Shown here piece by piece: positions 46,472 through 56,401 of a DNA stretch of 64,000 bases. The stretch is from Arthrobacter silviterrae (lineage in GTDB: Bacteria; Actinomycetota; Actinomycetes; Actinomycetales; Micrococcaceae), in contig NZ_JAAKZI010000014.1 of assembly GCF_011045165.1 (NCBI RefSeq), positions 1-64,000 on the forward strand, written 5' to 3'. The position numbers were made by a program, and so were the translations under genes. Within the stretch, counting starts at the first letter, position 1, and the number at the start of each line of letters is the position of its first letter. Below the pieces are notes generated by a model. That model was not told where the DNA came from and did not search any database. It was given only the letters and a program-made list of their open reading frames with translations.

Positions 46472-47323
46472 ATGAGCACGTACACCGCCATCAAATGCAC
46501 GTTCGACGCCGGGGTTGCCACGGTGTCGCTGAACCGGCCCGGGGCCCGCAACGGCTACACGCCCACCATGGCCCATGAACTGGAGCGCGCCTTGAAGGCG
46601 GCCGACGCCGACCCCGCCGTCCGCGTGGTGGTCCTCACCAGCGAAGGGCCGGACTTTTCCGTGGGCGCCGACCTCAGCGGCGGCGGCTTCGACCTGGTCC
46701 CGGAGGGAGTGGACCCCGAATCGTGGCAGGAGCCGGCGGGGCGTTGTTCCAAAACCATTTATGGCATGGACAAACCCGTCATCGCGGCCCTGCGCGGGGT
46801 GGCCGTGGGGGGCGGCATCACCATCACCCTGTCCTGTGACTTCCGCCTGGCCTCCACCGACTCCCGCTTTTCCTTCCCGTTCAGCCGTCGCGGCATCTTT
46901 CCCGAAGGTGCTTCGGTGTGGTACCTGCCGCGACTGGTGGGCATGACGCGCGCTGCGGACTGGATGTTGACGGGCCGCCTCTTTGGCGCGCAGGAAGCGC
47001 TCGACGCCGGTTTGGTCACCTCCGTCCACGAACCGGACCAGGTGCTGGAGGCGGCGCATGCCCTGGCCCGAGACCTCATCGCCAACACGTCCGCGGTCTC
47101 CACTGCCGTGATCCGGCAAATGCTCAACCGGCTCAGCGGAATGGAATCGCCCTACCCCGCCCATGCGGTGGACTCACGACTCATCGCCGGGCTGGGATCC
47201 AACCCCGACGCCGCGGAGGGAGTGGCCTCCTTCCTGGAAAAACGGGCACCGCGGTTCCCCCTGGCCGTTCCGGCCGACCTCCCGCCGTGGCTGCCCTGGC
47301 GCTCCGCAGGGACCACGCCGTGA
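46472..47323 (+). CDS. Enoyl-CoA hydratase/isomerase family protein
   Basis: A 283-residue crotonase. DFSVGADLSGGG and GVAVGGGITITLSCDFRLA form the oxyanion hole; FSFPFSRRGIFPEGASVWYL is near the catalytic region and resembles the hydratases found beside TetR genes in actinobacteria. ATG 46472 is preferred (GGGAAAG 8 nt before); GTG 46463 and ATG 46466 are in frame. Its stop overlaps the TetR gene start. It is divergent from fadE and shares the palindromic control region. Confidence 0.9.
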   Translation: MSTYTAIKCTFDAGVATVSLNRPGARNGYTPTMAHELERALKAADADPAVRVVVLTSEGPDFSVGADLSGGGFDLVPEGVDPESWQEPAGRCSKTIYGMDKPVIAALRGVAVGGGITITLSCDFRLASTDSRFSFPFSRRGIFPEGASVWYLPRLVGMTRAADWMLTGRLFGAQEALDAGLVTSVHEPDQVLEAAHALARDLIANTSAVSTAVIRQMLNRLSGMESPYPAHAVDSRLIAGLGSNPDAAEGVASFLEKRAPRFPLAVPADLPPWLPWRSAGTTP

Positions 47324-47991
47324 ACGCGGCCCCCGTGCGGCTCCGCACCGACCCGGAGACCGAGGTGCCCGGCGTCGAACTTTCCGGTGGCGGGACGGGC
47401 CCCCGGCGGCAGCGCCTGGCCCCCGACCAGCGGCGCCAGCAAATTTTTGCCTGCGCCCAGCGGCTGTTCAACGACCGGCCGTATGAGGACGTGTCGGCGA
47501 CGGACATTGCGGCCGCTGCCGGGGTGGCCCGGGGGCTGGTGAACCACTATTTCGGCAACAAGCGCGGGCTGTACCTGGAGGTGGTGCGGCTGAACTCCAC
47601 GGTCCCCGAAATGGCCGTGGCCGGGCTGCCGGAGGGAAGCTTGGACCAGCGGATCGACGCCTCAGTGCACTGGTTCCTGGAGGCGCTGGAGCGCACAGGC
47701 GGCACGTGGCTGGCGCTGGGCTCCGGCGGCATGGGCCGGGATCCGGACCTGGAACGCATCCTGGTGGAGGCGGAAAACGACTCCGTGGAGCGGCTGTTGG
47801 AGGCCATGGGGCTGGCCGGACGCCACACGGGGCAGGAGGAGGTGCGCGCCATGATGCGGGTCTATGCCCAGCTGGCGCGCAGCGGCGCCCGCGAGTGGCT
47901 GCTGCGCAAGACGCTGACCCGGGCCCAGGCGCACGCGCTGCTGTCGAGCACCCTGCGCGTCATAGTGAAGGAAGCCATCCCGGCCATCTAA
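47320..47991 (+). CDS. TetR-family transcriptional regulator
   Basis: A 223-residue repressor from GTG 47320 (GTGA overlap). After a 35-residue arm comes the helix-turn-helix: RRQQIFACAQRLFNDRPYED, VSATDIAAAAGVARGLVNHY, FGNKRGLYLEVVR. The C-terminal part is helical and probably binds an acyl-CoA. Its likely targets are its own unit and the divergent fad operon through the palindromes at 46404-46437. A 32-bp repeat array follows the stop. Confidence 0.92.
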   Translation: MNAAPVRLRTDPETEVPGVELSGGGTGPRRQRLAPDQRRQQIFACAQRLFNDRPYEDVSATDIAAAAGVARGLVNHYFGNKRGLYLEVVRLNSTVPEMAVAGLPEGSLDQRIDASVHWFLEALERTGGTWLALGSGGMGRDPDLERILVEAENDSVERLLEAMGLAGRHTGQEEVRAMMRVYAQLARSGAREWLLRKTLTRAQAHALLSSTLRVIVKEAIPAI

Positions 47992-47994
47992 CCC

Positions 47995-48286
47995 CGACGC
48001 TCCATCACCTTTCGGGGCCTCCCAGCCGACGCTCCATCACTTTATGCGGTCTCCCGGCCGACGCTCCATCACCTTATGCGGTCTCCCGGCCGACGCTCCA
48101 TCACCTTTCGGGGCCTCCCAGCCGACGCTCCATCAGCTTCCGGCACGAATTCCGCGACTCGGCACCACTAAGTGCAGACGCGTCGGGGGAAAGACCGCAT
48201 AACGTGACCGAGCGTCGGGGGAAAGACCGCATAACGTGATGGAGCGTCGGGGGAAAGACCACATAACGTGATGGAGCGTCGGGTTA
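47995..48286. repeat. Array of 32-bp repeats in two opposite halves
   Basis: Forward units start at 47995, 48027, 48059 and 48091, exactly 32 bp apart, with a partial fifth at 48123; each begins CGACGCTCCATCA. Units 1 and 4 are identical, and units 2 and 3 differ at one base. After about 45 bp of other sequence the same family returns inverted at 48180, 48212 and 48244, again 32 bp apart, with a partial copy at 48276 that runs into the next gene's stop codon. Forward and inverted units agree at about 27 of 32 bases. There are no unique spacers, so it is not a CRISPR array. The region can fold into one long hairpin between two convergent genes. Confidence 0.85.
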
Positions 48287-49162
48287 GGGGTTCAGGTACA
48301 AGTCGGGCATGAGCTCCGCGGACGGGTCCACCGCGTACTGGCCGAAGTCTTCCATGCCACGTTCCCGCAGCACGTCCTCGTCGATGAGCACCTGCCCCGT
48401 CAGCTCCCGTGCCGGCGTGGTGAGGATGGCGTGGGCGGCATCCGCCACAATCTCCGGCGTGCGCGAGCGCCGCACCATCTCCGCCCCGCCTAGAATGTTG
48501 GCTACGGCGGCCGTGGCGATCGTGGTGCGCGGCCACAGCGCGTTGGCGGCCACCCCCTGGCCGGCGAATTCGGCGGCGAACGCCAACGTGCACAGCGTCA
48601 TGCCGTACTTGGCCAGCGTGTAGGCCGGGTGGCTGCCCAGCCACTGGGGTGCAAGGTTCAGCGGCGGGCTCAGCGTGAGGATGTGCGGATTCCCGGCGTG
48701 CAGCAGGTGCGGCAGCGCGGCCCGCGTCAGCATGTACGTCCCCCTCACATTGACGTCCTGCATGAGGTCGTAGCGCTTGGGCGTCAGCTCAAGGGTGCCC
48801 GCCAGCGTGAGCACGCTGGCGTTATTAAGCACGACGTCGATGCCCCCAAAGGCGCTCACCGCCCCTTCCACTGCGCGCGAGACGGCTTCGTCGCTGCGCA
48901 CGTCCCCCACGACGGGCAGCACCCTGCCGCCGGCCGCTTCAATGGCGGCGGCAGCCGTGTGGATGGTGCCGTCCAGCCGCGGGTCAGGCTTGTCCGTCTT
49001 GGCCAGGAGGACCACATTGGCCCCGTCCCGGGCGGCGCGCAGCGCGATCGCCAGGCCGATTCCACGGGACCCTCCCGACATCAGGATTGTCTTCCCGGCC
49101 AGGCTGGCAGCACCTGCGTCTGGGCCTGCGTCTGTGCCTGCTTCATGGTCCGTCGCTGCCAT
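48284..49162 (-). CDS. HSDL2-like short-chain dehydrogenase
   Basis: A 292-residue SDR. ILMSGGSRGIGLAIALRAA is the cofactor motif, NNASVLTLAGTLELTPKRYD and NVRGTYMLTRAALPHLL follow, and HILTLSPPLNL with AYTLAKYGM give the Ser and YxxxK of the active site. The wording matches hydroxysteroid-dehydrogenase-like protein 2 relatives, which are linked to lipid metabolism. Start ATG 49162 has GAGGAGGAG upstream; the frame opens further. Its stop codon lies inside the last copy of the 32-bp repeat. Confidence 0.9.
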   Translation of the reverse strand: MAATDHEAGTDAGPDAGAASLAGKTILMSGGSRGIGLAIALRAARDGANVVLLAKTDKPDPRLDGTIHTAAAAIEAAGGRVLPVVGDVRSDEAVSRAVEGAVSAFGGIDVVLNNASVLTLAGTLELTPKRYDLMQDVNVRGTYMLTRAALPHLLHAGNPHILTLSPPLNLAPQWLGSHPAYTLAKYGMTLCTLAFAAEFAGQGVAANALWPRTTIATAAVANILGGAEMVRRSRTPEIVADAAHAILTTPARELTGQVLIDEDVLRERGMEDFGQYAVDPSAELMPDLYLNP

Positions 49163-49267
49163 GGCTCCTCCTCGTGGTCCCGTGAGGCCACTGTACGGCG
49201 CCAGCCATGCGGGCAACAGTCCCTGTGGGAAAGTCTGCGTGGGAAAGTCGGGGCCCGGAGTTAAACT

Positions 49268-49301
49268 GGAAAGTTCCCGGTCCGAGGACCGGGAACTTTC
49301 C
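49268..49301 (-). terminator. Terminator after the second initiator tRNA gene
   Basis: A 14- to 16-bp stem starting GGAAAGTTCCCGGTCC (49268-49283, complement up to 49301). It has the same layout as the hairpin after the first tRNA-fMet gene (29157-29190), though the sequence differs. Confidence 0.78.
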
Positions 49302-49310
49302 ATATTTTCG

Positions 49311-49384
<74 letters not shown>

Positions 49385-49473
49385 ATGTGGTCTCAACTTT
49401 ACGCCGGGGCGCCCCTGCCGCCAAATTTGCGCCACGTGACGTTCGTCTCCCGTTCATCCGGCGGCCACGTAAA

Positions 49474-49509
49474 GCTGGCAGGGCACCCCTTCAGGGATGC
49501 CCTGCCAGC
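49474..49509. terminator. Terminator after the UPF0182 gene
   Basis: GCTGGCAGGGCA (49474-49485) pairs with TGCCCTGCCAGC (49498-49509), and the loop can pair further (CCCT with AGGG). It is 17 bp past the UPF0182 stop codon on the minus strand. Confidence 0.78.
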
Positions 49510-49525
49510 CGTGTGGGTCCGTCGC

Positions 49526-52500
49526 CTACGGCGTCGGGGTTGCCTTGGCGCTGGGACTGGCCGTGGCGCCGGGGCTGGCGCTCGGCGTCGTGCCTGTCTT
49601 GGCGGCCGCACCCTCCGCGGCGATGGCCGCCTGGAGTGCGGCGTCCAGGGCCTTCTGTGCCACGCCGTAGGCGGCAAAGTCGCCCTTGGTCAGGGCCGTC
49701 TGGCTGTCCTTCATCGCCTGGCTGGCATCATTGAGCGCCTTGGTCAGTGCCGGGTTTGAACCCGTGGCCCCGCCGGTGCCGCCCGTAGTGGAGCTGCCCG
49801 CCGCAGACTTGTCCTTCTGGACATTCGCGTCACCCGCCTGCGCACCCGAGTCGCCCTGGAACAGCTGGTCTAGCGCCTGGTTGAGCGTGGCGGCGTACCC
49901 AATCTTGTTGCCGAAGGCGACCAGTACGCGCTGCAGCGTCGGGTAGGACGTGGAGCCGGTGGACTGGACGTACACGGGCTGGACGTACAGCAGGCCGCCG
50001 CCCATGGGCAGCGTGAGCAGGTTGCCGTTCTTGATGTCGGACTGTCCCAGCTTGAGCAGGTTCAACTGCTCCGAAACGGTGGGGTCCGACTGGAAGGTGT
50101 TTTGCACCTGACCCGGTCCGGGCACCTGGGTGTCCGGCGGGAGTTCGAGCAGTTGCAGCTTGCCATAGTCGGGGCTCTTGACACCCTTGACATTGCCGGC
50201 GTCGCCATTGGCGGCCATGAAGCCGTACAGGATGTTCCGGGATTCGGTGCCCGACACCACCTGCGGGATGAAGTCGGTGGTCAGGGAGAACGCAGTCTTT
50301 TGCTGGCCGGGCATCTTCAGGGACAGGTAGTAGGGCGGCTGCTTGTCCACGGCCGCCGTGGTGGGATCATCCGGCACGCTCCACGCGTACGTGTTGTTGT
50401 AGAACGTCTTCGGATCGGTCACGTGGTAGCGGCCCAGGAGCTCGCGCTGGACCTTGAACAGGTCCTCCGGATAGCGAACGTGGGACATGACGTCCGCGGA
50501 CATGTCCGTCAGCGGCTTGACCGTGGTGGGGAAGATGTTTTCCCACGACTTCAGGATGGGGTCCTCGGTGTCCCAGGCGTACAGCTGCACCGAACCGTCA
50601 TAGGCGTCAACCGTGGCCTTGACCGAGTTGCGGATGTAGTTGACGGACGTGTTGGGCAGGGCGCCCACGCCGTTCGCGGTGGTCAGTGAGTCGGTGGTGG
50701 CGTCCTGGAGCTGCTGCTGCTGCGAATACGGGTAGTAGGAGCTGGTGGTGTAGCCATCCACGATCCACTTGATCCGCCCGTCGACGACGGCGGGGTACGG
50801 GTTGCCGTCGATGGTCAGGTACGGGGCCACCTTGGACACGCGCTGTTCCGGGGTGCGGTCGTAGAGGATCTGCGACTTGCTGTTGACCCCGTTGGTCAGC
50901 AGCAGGTCGGAGGACTGGAACTTCAGGGCGTACATGAGCCGGTTGAACCAGTTGCCCACGCTGGGGCCGCCGTTGCCGGTGAAGGTGGTCATGGACTCTC
51001 CGGCCGTGCCGGTGGTGTCGGTGGAGGTGGTGCTGGAACCCTGAGGGCGGTCCAGTTCCACGTGGGTGGCGCCTTCGGGTGCGCCAACAATGGAGTAGTC
51101 CGTCATGGACTGGCCAAAGTAGGTGCGCGGCTGGTAGCTGGTGTCCGTGCCGAGCACGCCCGTCGAGGGGACGCCGGATTGCATGAACACCGGCTTGCCG
51201 TCGGAGGTGACGGTGTTGCCGTAGGCGGCCACCACGCCATAGCCGTGCGTGTAGACCAGGTGCTGGTTGTACCAGGTCTGCTGGCCGGGGTTGATGCCTG
51301 CCGGGTTGAGTTCACGCACGGCAATGACGGCGTCCTGAACCTTGCCGTCAATGGTGTACCTGTCCACATTGAGCGTCTTGGGGAACTCGTAGTACGGCCG
51401 GTACTGTTCCAGCTGTGCAAATGTTGAGGAGATCAGGTTGGGGTCCAGCAGCCGGATGTTCGCTGCGGTGTCGGCGTCCTTGCGCAGGGCCCCGGCAGTC
51501 GCCGTCGTCGTCGCGTTGTAGGGGGTCACCGTCATGTCGGAAAGGCCGTAGGCCTGCCTTGTCATGTCGATGTTGCGGCCGATGTAGGTGGCTTCCACGT
51601 CGCCCTCGGAAGGCTTGACCTGCCATTGCTGGATGGCGTAGGGGTAGATCCCGCCGGCCACGATGGCCGTGACCACCAGCATCCCGGTGCCGATGAGGGG
51701 AAGCTTCCACCGGCCCATGAACGCGGCCACGACGAACAGGATCGCCACGATGATGGCGGCTGCAGCCAGGATGGACTTGGTGGGGATGACGGCGTGCACG
51801 TCAGTGAACATGGCGCCGGCACGGTAGCCACCGTTGTCTTGGAGGGTGGCGTAGCGGTCCAGCCAGAAGTTGATGCCCAGCAGCAGCAGGAACACGGCGG
51901 CTATGACTGCCATGTGGATCTGCGCCTGGCGGGAGGTGAAGATGCCCCGCTCGGTCAGCCGGACGGCACCGTAGAGGTAGTGCGTGAGGAGGCCGGCAAT
52001 GAAGGAAACGACGGCGACACTGATGAACAGCCCGATCAGCAGGCCCAGGAACGGCAGGGTGTTCGTGTAGAAGCTGATGTCCAGTTGGAATTGCGGGTCG
52101 GTGCTCCCGAACGGCACCCGGTACAGGAACAGCAGCACCTTCTCCCACTGCGCCATGGCGGCGGTGCCGGCGAACAGCCCAAACACCACAGGCACGCCCA
52201 CCATCACCACGCGGCGGATGGGTTCCAGCTGCACCTGGTAGCGGTTGAGGTTGTCGTCGCGGGCGTTGTCCGGGGCATAAATGGGGCGGGCCCGGTACGC
52301 AACGCGGATGGAGAAGTACACGGCAACGGCCATGACCAGGAAGGCTGCGAGGAAAATGATCAGCTTGGCCAGGCGCTCTCGCCAAAACACGGTGCTGTAG
52401 CCCAGCTGGTCAAACCAGAGGAAGTCCGTGTAGACGCCGGCGAAAATCACCAGGCCAATGACCAGCGCTGCCACCACGATGATGGTGGGCAGGAGGGCAC

Positions 52501-52555
52501 TGCGGCGTCTGGGCCTGGCGGAACTGCTCGGGGACGGTGCTGGGCGGGATGTCAC
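49526..52555 (-). CDS. UPF0182 family large membrane protein
   Basis: A 1009-residue protein found across actinobacteria. About seven membrane segments lie in the first 330 residues (first one [20 protein letters not shown], then [11 protein letters not shown], a family signature). The remaining 650 or so residues form a large, probably extracellular domain. The C-terminus is rich in Ala, Ser, Pro and Thr ([17 protein letters not shown]). The function is unknown. It lies next to a PDZ/Lon membrane protease and a metalloprotease-like gene in the order conserved in mycobacteria (Rv3193c-Rv3195). Confidence 0.92.
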   Translation of the reverse strand: MTSRPAPSPSSSARPRRRSALLPTIIVVAALVIGLVIFAGVYTDFLWFDQLGYSTVFWRERLAKLIIFLAAFLVMAVAVYFSIRVAYRARPIYAPDNARDDNLNRYQVQLEPIRRVVMVGVPVVFGLFAGTAAMAQWEKVLLFLYRVPFGSTDPQFQLDISFYTNTLPFLGLLIGLFISVAVVSFIAGLLTHYLYGAVRLTERGIFTSRQAQIHMAVIAAVFLLLLGINFWLDRYATLQDNGGYRAGAMFTDVHAVIPTKSILAAAAIIVAILFVVAAFMGRWKLPLIGTGMLVVTAIVAGGIYPYAIQQWQVKPSEGDVEATYIGRNIDMTRQAYGLSDMTVTPYNATTTATAGALRKDADTAANIRLLDPNLISSTFAQLEQYRPYYEFPKTLNVDRYTIDGKVQDAVIAVRELNPAGINPGQQTWYNQHLVYTHGYGVVAAYGNTVTSDGKPVFMQSGVPSTGVLGTDTSYQPRTYFGQSMTDYSIVGAPEGATHVELDRPQGSSTTSTDTTGTAGESMTTFTGNGGPSVGNWFNRLMYALKFQSSDLLLTNGVNSKSQILYDRTPEQRVSKVAPYLTIDGNPYPAVVDGRIKWIVDGYTTSSYYPYSQQQQLQDATTDSLTTANGVGALPNTSVNYIRNSVKATVDAYDGSVQLYAWDTEDPILKSWENIFPTTVKPLTDMSADVMSHVRYPEDLFKVQRELLGRYHVTDPKTFYNNTYAWSVPDDPTTAAVDKQPPYYLSLKMPGQQKTAFSLTTDFIPQVVSGTESRNILYGFMAANGDAGNVKGVKSPDYGKLQLLELPPDTQVPGPGQVQNTFQSDPTVSEQLNLLKLGQSDIKNGNLLTLPMGGGLLYVQPVYVQSTGSTSYPTLQRVLVAFGNKIGYAATLNQALDQLFQGDSGAQAGDANVQKDKSAAGSSTTGGTGGATGSNPALTKALNDASQAMKDSQTALTKGDFAAYGVAQKALDAALQAAIAAEGAAAKTGTTPSASPGATASPSAKATPTP

Positions 52556-52671
52556 TCTTACCTCTGCTTACTGGTGGTGATTCGACGGTGGTGCCGGGCG
52601 GTCCTTGCGCAATCCGGCCACACTGGTGCCACGAATGGCGGCGCGGCCGGGTTCCGCATGATGCTCAATTG

Positions 52672-53775
52672 TTACTTGCATGTGGGCAGGCTGGATCCGT
52701 CCTTGCCGGAGCCAATGGCAGAAACAGCGTCATATGCTTCCTTCAGGGTAGCGACTTTGATGACCTGAAGCCCGTTGGGGACGTGGCCCACCACGTCCGT
52801 GCAGTTTGCGGCAGGTGCCAGGAAGTAGTCGGCACCGCTGTTGCGGGCGCCCACCATTTTTTGCGCAATGCCCCCAATGGCGCCCACATTGCCCGTGTTG
52901 TCAATGGTTCCCGTGCCGGCAAAGTGCCGCCCGCCCGTCAGTTCGCCGGGTGTCAGGGTGTCCATGATGCCGAGGGCAAACATCATGCCGGCGCTGGGGC
53001 CGCCAATGTTGCTCAGCGAAATTTTCACGTCGAACGGAAAGGTGTACTTGTTTTGCAGCGCAATCCCGAGGAGGTATTTTCCGTCCGTGCCTTTGCGGGG
53101 CGTGACCGTGACGGACTTGGCAGCCCCGCCGCGCAATACGTCCACCGTGACGGGGGCGCCCTGGCCGGCAGCCAGCACGCCCTGGATGGTGGTTAGCGCA
53201 GAGGCGGGCTTGCCGCCAATGGAGACCAGGACGTCGTCGGGCTTGAGGATGCCGGCGGAGGCGCCGTCGGCCGGCACGGAGGCCACGGCCAGCACAGTCT
53301 TGTAGCCGATGTTCAGCGCGGTCAGGGCCGCGGCCGTGGCGTTTTCCTGGGAGCCGGTCATGGCCGCGGTGTTTTCACTGTTGACAGCCTGCTGGCTGAC
53401 GCCGGGCGCATAAATGAGCTCCTCGGGGTAAATCGAGTCCGAGGGGTTGAGCCAGGCAGCGAGGACCTCGAAAAGGTTCACCTGGCTCCCGGGCAGCCCG
53501 CCGGTGAGGTGCACCGTGGTCAGGTCAAGGCTGCCTGTGTTGGCCGGGAAGCTGTCGTGGCCCGCAACGCTGATGACTGGCTGGTTGTCCACCTTGCCGA
53601 TCGTGTTGATGGCCGGGCCGGGCGATTCAACCACGTAGGGAACCGGTATGGCCAGGGCCGCAACGGCCAGCACCAGGGCCACCACGCCGGAGACCGCCAT
53701 GAGCGGCAGCCGCCTGTCGCGGGTCCCTGTGCGGGGTGCGGCGGCGGGCCGGTCCTCCTGGTTCTGCTGGCTCAA
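52672..53775 (-). CDS. Membrane PDZ-domain/Lon-type (S16) protease, YlbL family
   Basis: A 367-residue protein with one N-terminal membrane segment (LMAVSGVVALVLAVAALAI). After a linker comes a PDZ domain (LAVASVPADGASAGILKPDD, VLVSIGGKPAS) and then a Lon protease domain with catalytic Ser in NIGGPSAGMMFALG and Lys in GIAQKMVGAR. The start is taken as TTG 53775, with GGAAAGG about 9 nt upstream; the frame runs further up to 53841. It probably cleaves envelope proteins. The position beside UPF0182 is a conserved actinobacterial arrangement. Confidence 0.9.
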   Translation of the reverse strand: MSQQNQEDRPAAAPRTGTRDRRLPLMAVSGVVALVLAVAALAIPVPYVVESPGPAINTIGKVDNQPVISVAGHDSFPANTGSLDLTTVHLTGGLPGSQVNLFEVLAAWLNPSDSIYPEELIYAPGVSQQAVNSENTAAMTGSQENATAAALTALNIGYKTVLAVASVPADGASAGILKPDDVLVSIGGKPASALTTIQGVLAAGQGAPVTVDVLRGGAAKSVTVTPRKGTDGKYLLGIALQNKYTFPFDVKISLSNIGGPSAGMMFALGIMDTLTPGELTGGRHFAGTGTIDNTGNVGAIGGIAQKMVGARNSGADYFLAPAANCTDVVGHVPNGLQVIKVATLKEAYDAVSAIGSGKDGSSLPTCK

Positions 53776-54018
53776 TTCTTTGTACCTTTCCAGGCTGCGC
53801 GGCGGTGGGCCCTGTGCCGCCGGGCGGCGAACACCATCCACCAGCCTACTGTGTCAGCCCGTGTCCGGGCTGTGAATGCACCGGGAACAGGTGCCCGGTT
53901 TTGTGGCGGTTTGGGGCACCTTTGCCTGTAGCGAACAGGACCGACCCGCGGGGAGACAAGCGTGCACGGCGGCGGTAACGTGAACCTCATCAGCATCCCC
54001 TGCAACGATCGGGCCATC

Positions 54019-55437
54019 ATGTCACCCACACCAGCAAACAACGACGACGACGACACGCCGAAGGATCCGCTGTCCGAAATGCTGGCCAATCTGCTGGGTG
54101 GACAGGGCATGGAGGGCTTTGATGCTGCCGAACTGGCCAAGGCTGCCGGCCTGCCGTCGGACCCCAAGGTCCTGGCCCAAATGTTCTCCCAGGTCCAGGC
54201 CATGATGAGCGGATCCTCCGACACCCCCGTCAACTGGGACCTGGCCCGGGACGCCGCCAGGAAGGCGGCCGCCGGCGATGACCCGTCCGTGTCACCGGCC
54301 CAGTCCCGTGAGGTGGATGAGGCGCTCCGGCTGGCCGAAATGTGGCTGGATCCGTTCACCGAGTTGGCCGCCACGGCGATCATCGGCAAGGCCTGGTCCC
54401 GCGCGGAATGGGTGGAGGAAACCCTCGGCACCTGGCAGCGCCTCACCGAGCCCGTGGCCAACAGCATTGCGTTCGCCATTTCCACCGCCATGAATGAGCA
54501 GCTCCCCGAGGAAATGAAGTCCATGATGGGCGGTGCGGCCTCCATGATGCAAAACATGGGAGGGGCCCTGTTCGGCCTGCAGCTTGGTGCTGCCGTGGGT
54601 GCGCTGGCCAAGGAAGTGGTGGGCTCCACCGACATCGGTATACCGCTGGCGGACCTGCAAATGGCGCTGCTGCCGGCAAATGTGAAGGCGTTTGGTGAAG
54701 GGCTGGAGGTTCCCGAGCAGGAAATCCGCTTGTTCCTGGCCCTGCGCGAGGCCGCACACGCGCGGCTGTTTGTGCAGGTGCCGTGGCTGCGCGGGCACCT
54801 GCTCGGCGCCATTGAGTCCTACGCCCGCGGCATCCACATCGACATGTCCCGCATCGAGGACCTGGCCCACAACCTGGACCCCTCCAACCCTGAGGCAATG
54901 CAGGCCGCCCTGTCCGAAGGCGTCTTCATGCCGGCCCGCACGCCGGAACAGGAAGCCGCCCTGTCCAAGCTGGAAACGGCCCTGGCACTGGTGGAGGGCT
55001 GGGTGGATGAAGTCACCTTCGCCGCGGCCGCGAACCTGCCTGCCGCGGCGGCCATCCGCGAGACCATCCGCCGGCGCCGGGCCACCGGCGGCCCCGCCGA
55101 GCACGCGTTCGGCTCCCTGGTGGGCCTGGAGCTGCGCCCGCGGCGCCTGCGCGAGGCTGCGGCGCTGTGGTCCTCCCTCAAGGAACAGCGCGGCATTGCC
55201 GGGCGCGACGCCATCTGGGCGCACCCCGACCTGCTGCCCACCTCCGCGGACCTGGATGACGCTGCAGGCTTCAGCGCCCGCCGCTCCGCCTCGGATGCGT
55301 CCGAGTCCGACGTTGACGCGGCCCTGGCGAAGCTCCTGGACGGCGGCTTTGACGAAGTCCCCCCGGAAGAGACCACTGAAGGGCCTGAGCACCCGGAAGG
55401 GCCTGAGCACCCGGAAGGGCCTGAGACGGGCCAGTAA
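54019..55437 (+). CDS. Zinc-dependent metalloprotease-like protein (DUF2342/zincin family)
   Basis: A protein of about 472 residues, mostly helical. The family core is ALREAAHARLFVQVPWL, where the E-x-x-H part resembles a zincin motif, preceded by LQLGAAVGALAKEVVGS and followed by ESYARGIHIDMSRIEDL. The start is uncertain: ATG 54019 fits the conserved region, but GTG 53962 has GGGAG 6 nt before it and would add 19 residues. The C-terminus ends in a tandem GPEHPE repeat encoded by 18-bp DNA units (55380-55430). Homologues (Rv3195) are conserved but poorly understood, and peptidase activity is unproved. Confidence 0.85.
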   Translation: MSPTPANNDDDDTPKDPLSEMLANLLGGQGMEGFDAAELAKAAGLPSDPKVLAQMFSQVQAMMSGSSDTPVNWDLARDAARKAAAGDDPSVSPAQSREVDEALRLAEMWLDPFTELAATAIIGKAWSRAEWVEETLGTWQRLTEPVANSIAFAISTAMNEQLPEEMKSMMGGAASMMQNMGGALFGLQLGAAVGALAKEVVGSTDIGIPLADLQMALLPANVKAFGEGLEVPEQEIRLFLALREAAHARLFVQVPWLRGHLLGAIESYARGIHIDMSRIEDLAHNLDPSNPEAMQAALSEGVFMPARTPEQEAALSKLETALALVEGWVDEVTFAAAANLPAAAAIRETIRRRRATGGPAEHAFGSLVGLELRPRRLREAAALWSSLKEQRGIAGRDAIWAHPDLLPTSADLDDAAGFSARRSASDASESDVDAALAKLLDGGFDEVPPEETTEGPEHPEGPEHPEGPETGQ

Positions 55438-55442
55438 CTGCC

Positions 55443-56234
55443 TCAGAACAGTTCGGCGGCCCACTGCTCCCCGGAGCCCGGTCCGCCGGCGTCCCCGTCG
55501 ACGCCGTCCCCCTGGTCCCCCGGTGATTCCCCGTCACCGGGGGATTCGTCGTCCAGGTCGCCGGCCATGCCCTGGATGTTGCGCGCCGAGGCAAAGGAAG
55601 CCCCCTCCAAAAATGCCTTGGCGCGCTCCAGGTGGGGGTAGCCGGCAAGCTCCGCCCAAAAGGCTGCGCTGTGGTTGGGGTGGATCAGGTGGGACAGCTC
55701 GTGCAGCAAGACATAGTCCAGGACCCATTCGGGCATTCCCTGCACATGGTGTGAAATGCGGATGGTCCGGCGTGCGTGGGTGCACGAGCCCCACCGGCCG
55801 TTTTGGTTGCGCACCCACCGCACGGAATCCGGTTCGGCCCGCGAACCCAGGTACCGCGCCGACAGCAGCCGGCACCGCTGCATCAGCGCGTCATCGCTGG
55901 CGGGCGCAGCACGACGCCGGCCCCCGGCCCTGGCGCGCGTGTCGGCATCCAGGCGGGAGACCATGTGGGGCACCCAGTAGTCCTCATCCTCCAGGGTCAT
56001 GCGCGCCGGCACGGCGATGACGGCCCGGCCCGCTTCCCAAAACGCGGCGATGCCTGTTTTGCGACGGCGGGTGCGCCTCACCACCACCGGGGCACCGTTC
56101 GCTGCACGGTGCGCGGAGATGGAATCGCCGAGCGGCCCCGGCGTTCCCCTGCCCAGGGGCGCACGGCGGGGCTCGGGCCGCTGCTGGCCGGGCTGCGGCG
56201 GACGGTTGGAGGCCGGAAGGATTTGTGCTGCCAT
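55443..56234 (-). CDS. M48/YgjP-type zinc metallopeptidase
   Basis: A 263-residue protein with VVVRRTRRRKTGIAAFWEAG at the start of the conserved part, NQNGRWGSCT and the zinc motif LLHELSHLIHPNHSAAFW (HExxH plus a third His), as in YgjP/SprT-like peptidases. The C-terminus is a Gly/Asp-rich tail (GDGESPGDQGDGVDGDAGG) that looks disordered. It is convergent with the zincin-like gene, only 5 bp apart, and divergent from the ThiF-like gene. Substrate unknown. Confidence 0.85.
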   Translation of the reverse strand: MAAQILPASNRPPQPGQQRPEPRRAPLGRGTPGPLGDSISAHRAANGAPVVVRRTRRRKTGIAAFWEAGRAVIAVPARMTLEDEDYWVPHMVSRLDADTRARAGGRRRAAPASDDALMQRCRLLSARYLGSRAEPDSVRWVRNQNGRWGSCTHARRTIRISHHVQGMPEWVLDYVLLHELSHLIHPNHSAAFWAELAGYPHLERAKAFLEGASFASARNIQGMAGDLDDESPGDGESPGDQGDGVDGDAGGPGSGEQWAAELF

Positions 56235-56348
56235 GCATCGACCGTACTACGCCGGCGGCAGCGCCATCGAACGGAAAAGCCAAATTGTGGACAACTGCCG
56301 CCTGTGGATAACTTCGTGCAGGATTACCGGTCCCGTGCCAAAATCAAG

Positions 56349-56390
56349 GCAGCATCCCTGCCCGGGTCGCGGGCAGGGAGCCAGTGCTGC
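56349..56390 (+). promoter_or_regulatory. Leader hairpin before the ThiF-like gene
   Basis: CCCTGCCCG (56356-56364) and CGGGCAGGG (56370-56378) pair perfectly with a 5-nt loop, and GCAGCA/TGCTGC further out can extend the stem. It ends a few bases before the AGGAGG ribosome site and could affect translation or act as an attenuator. Confidence 0.5.
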
Positions 56391-56401
56391 AGGAGGCCGA
56401 C

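Noticed and set aside
47995-48286. CRISPR array
   Set aside because: The 32-bp units follow one another directly without unique spacers and reverse direction halfway; no cas genes are present.
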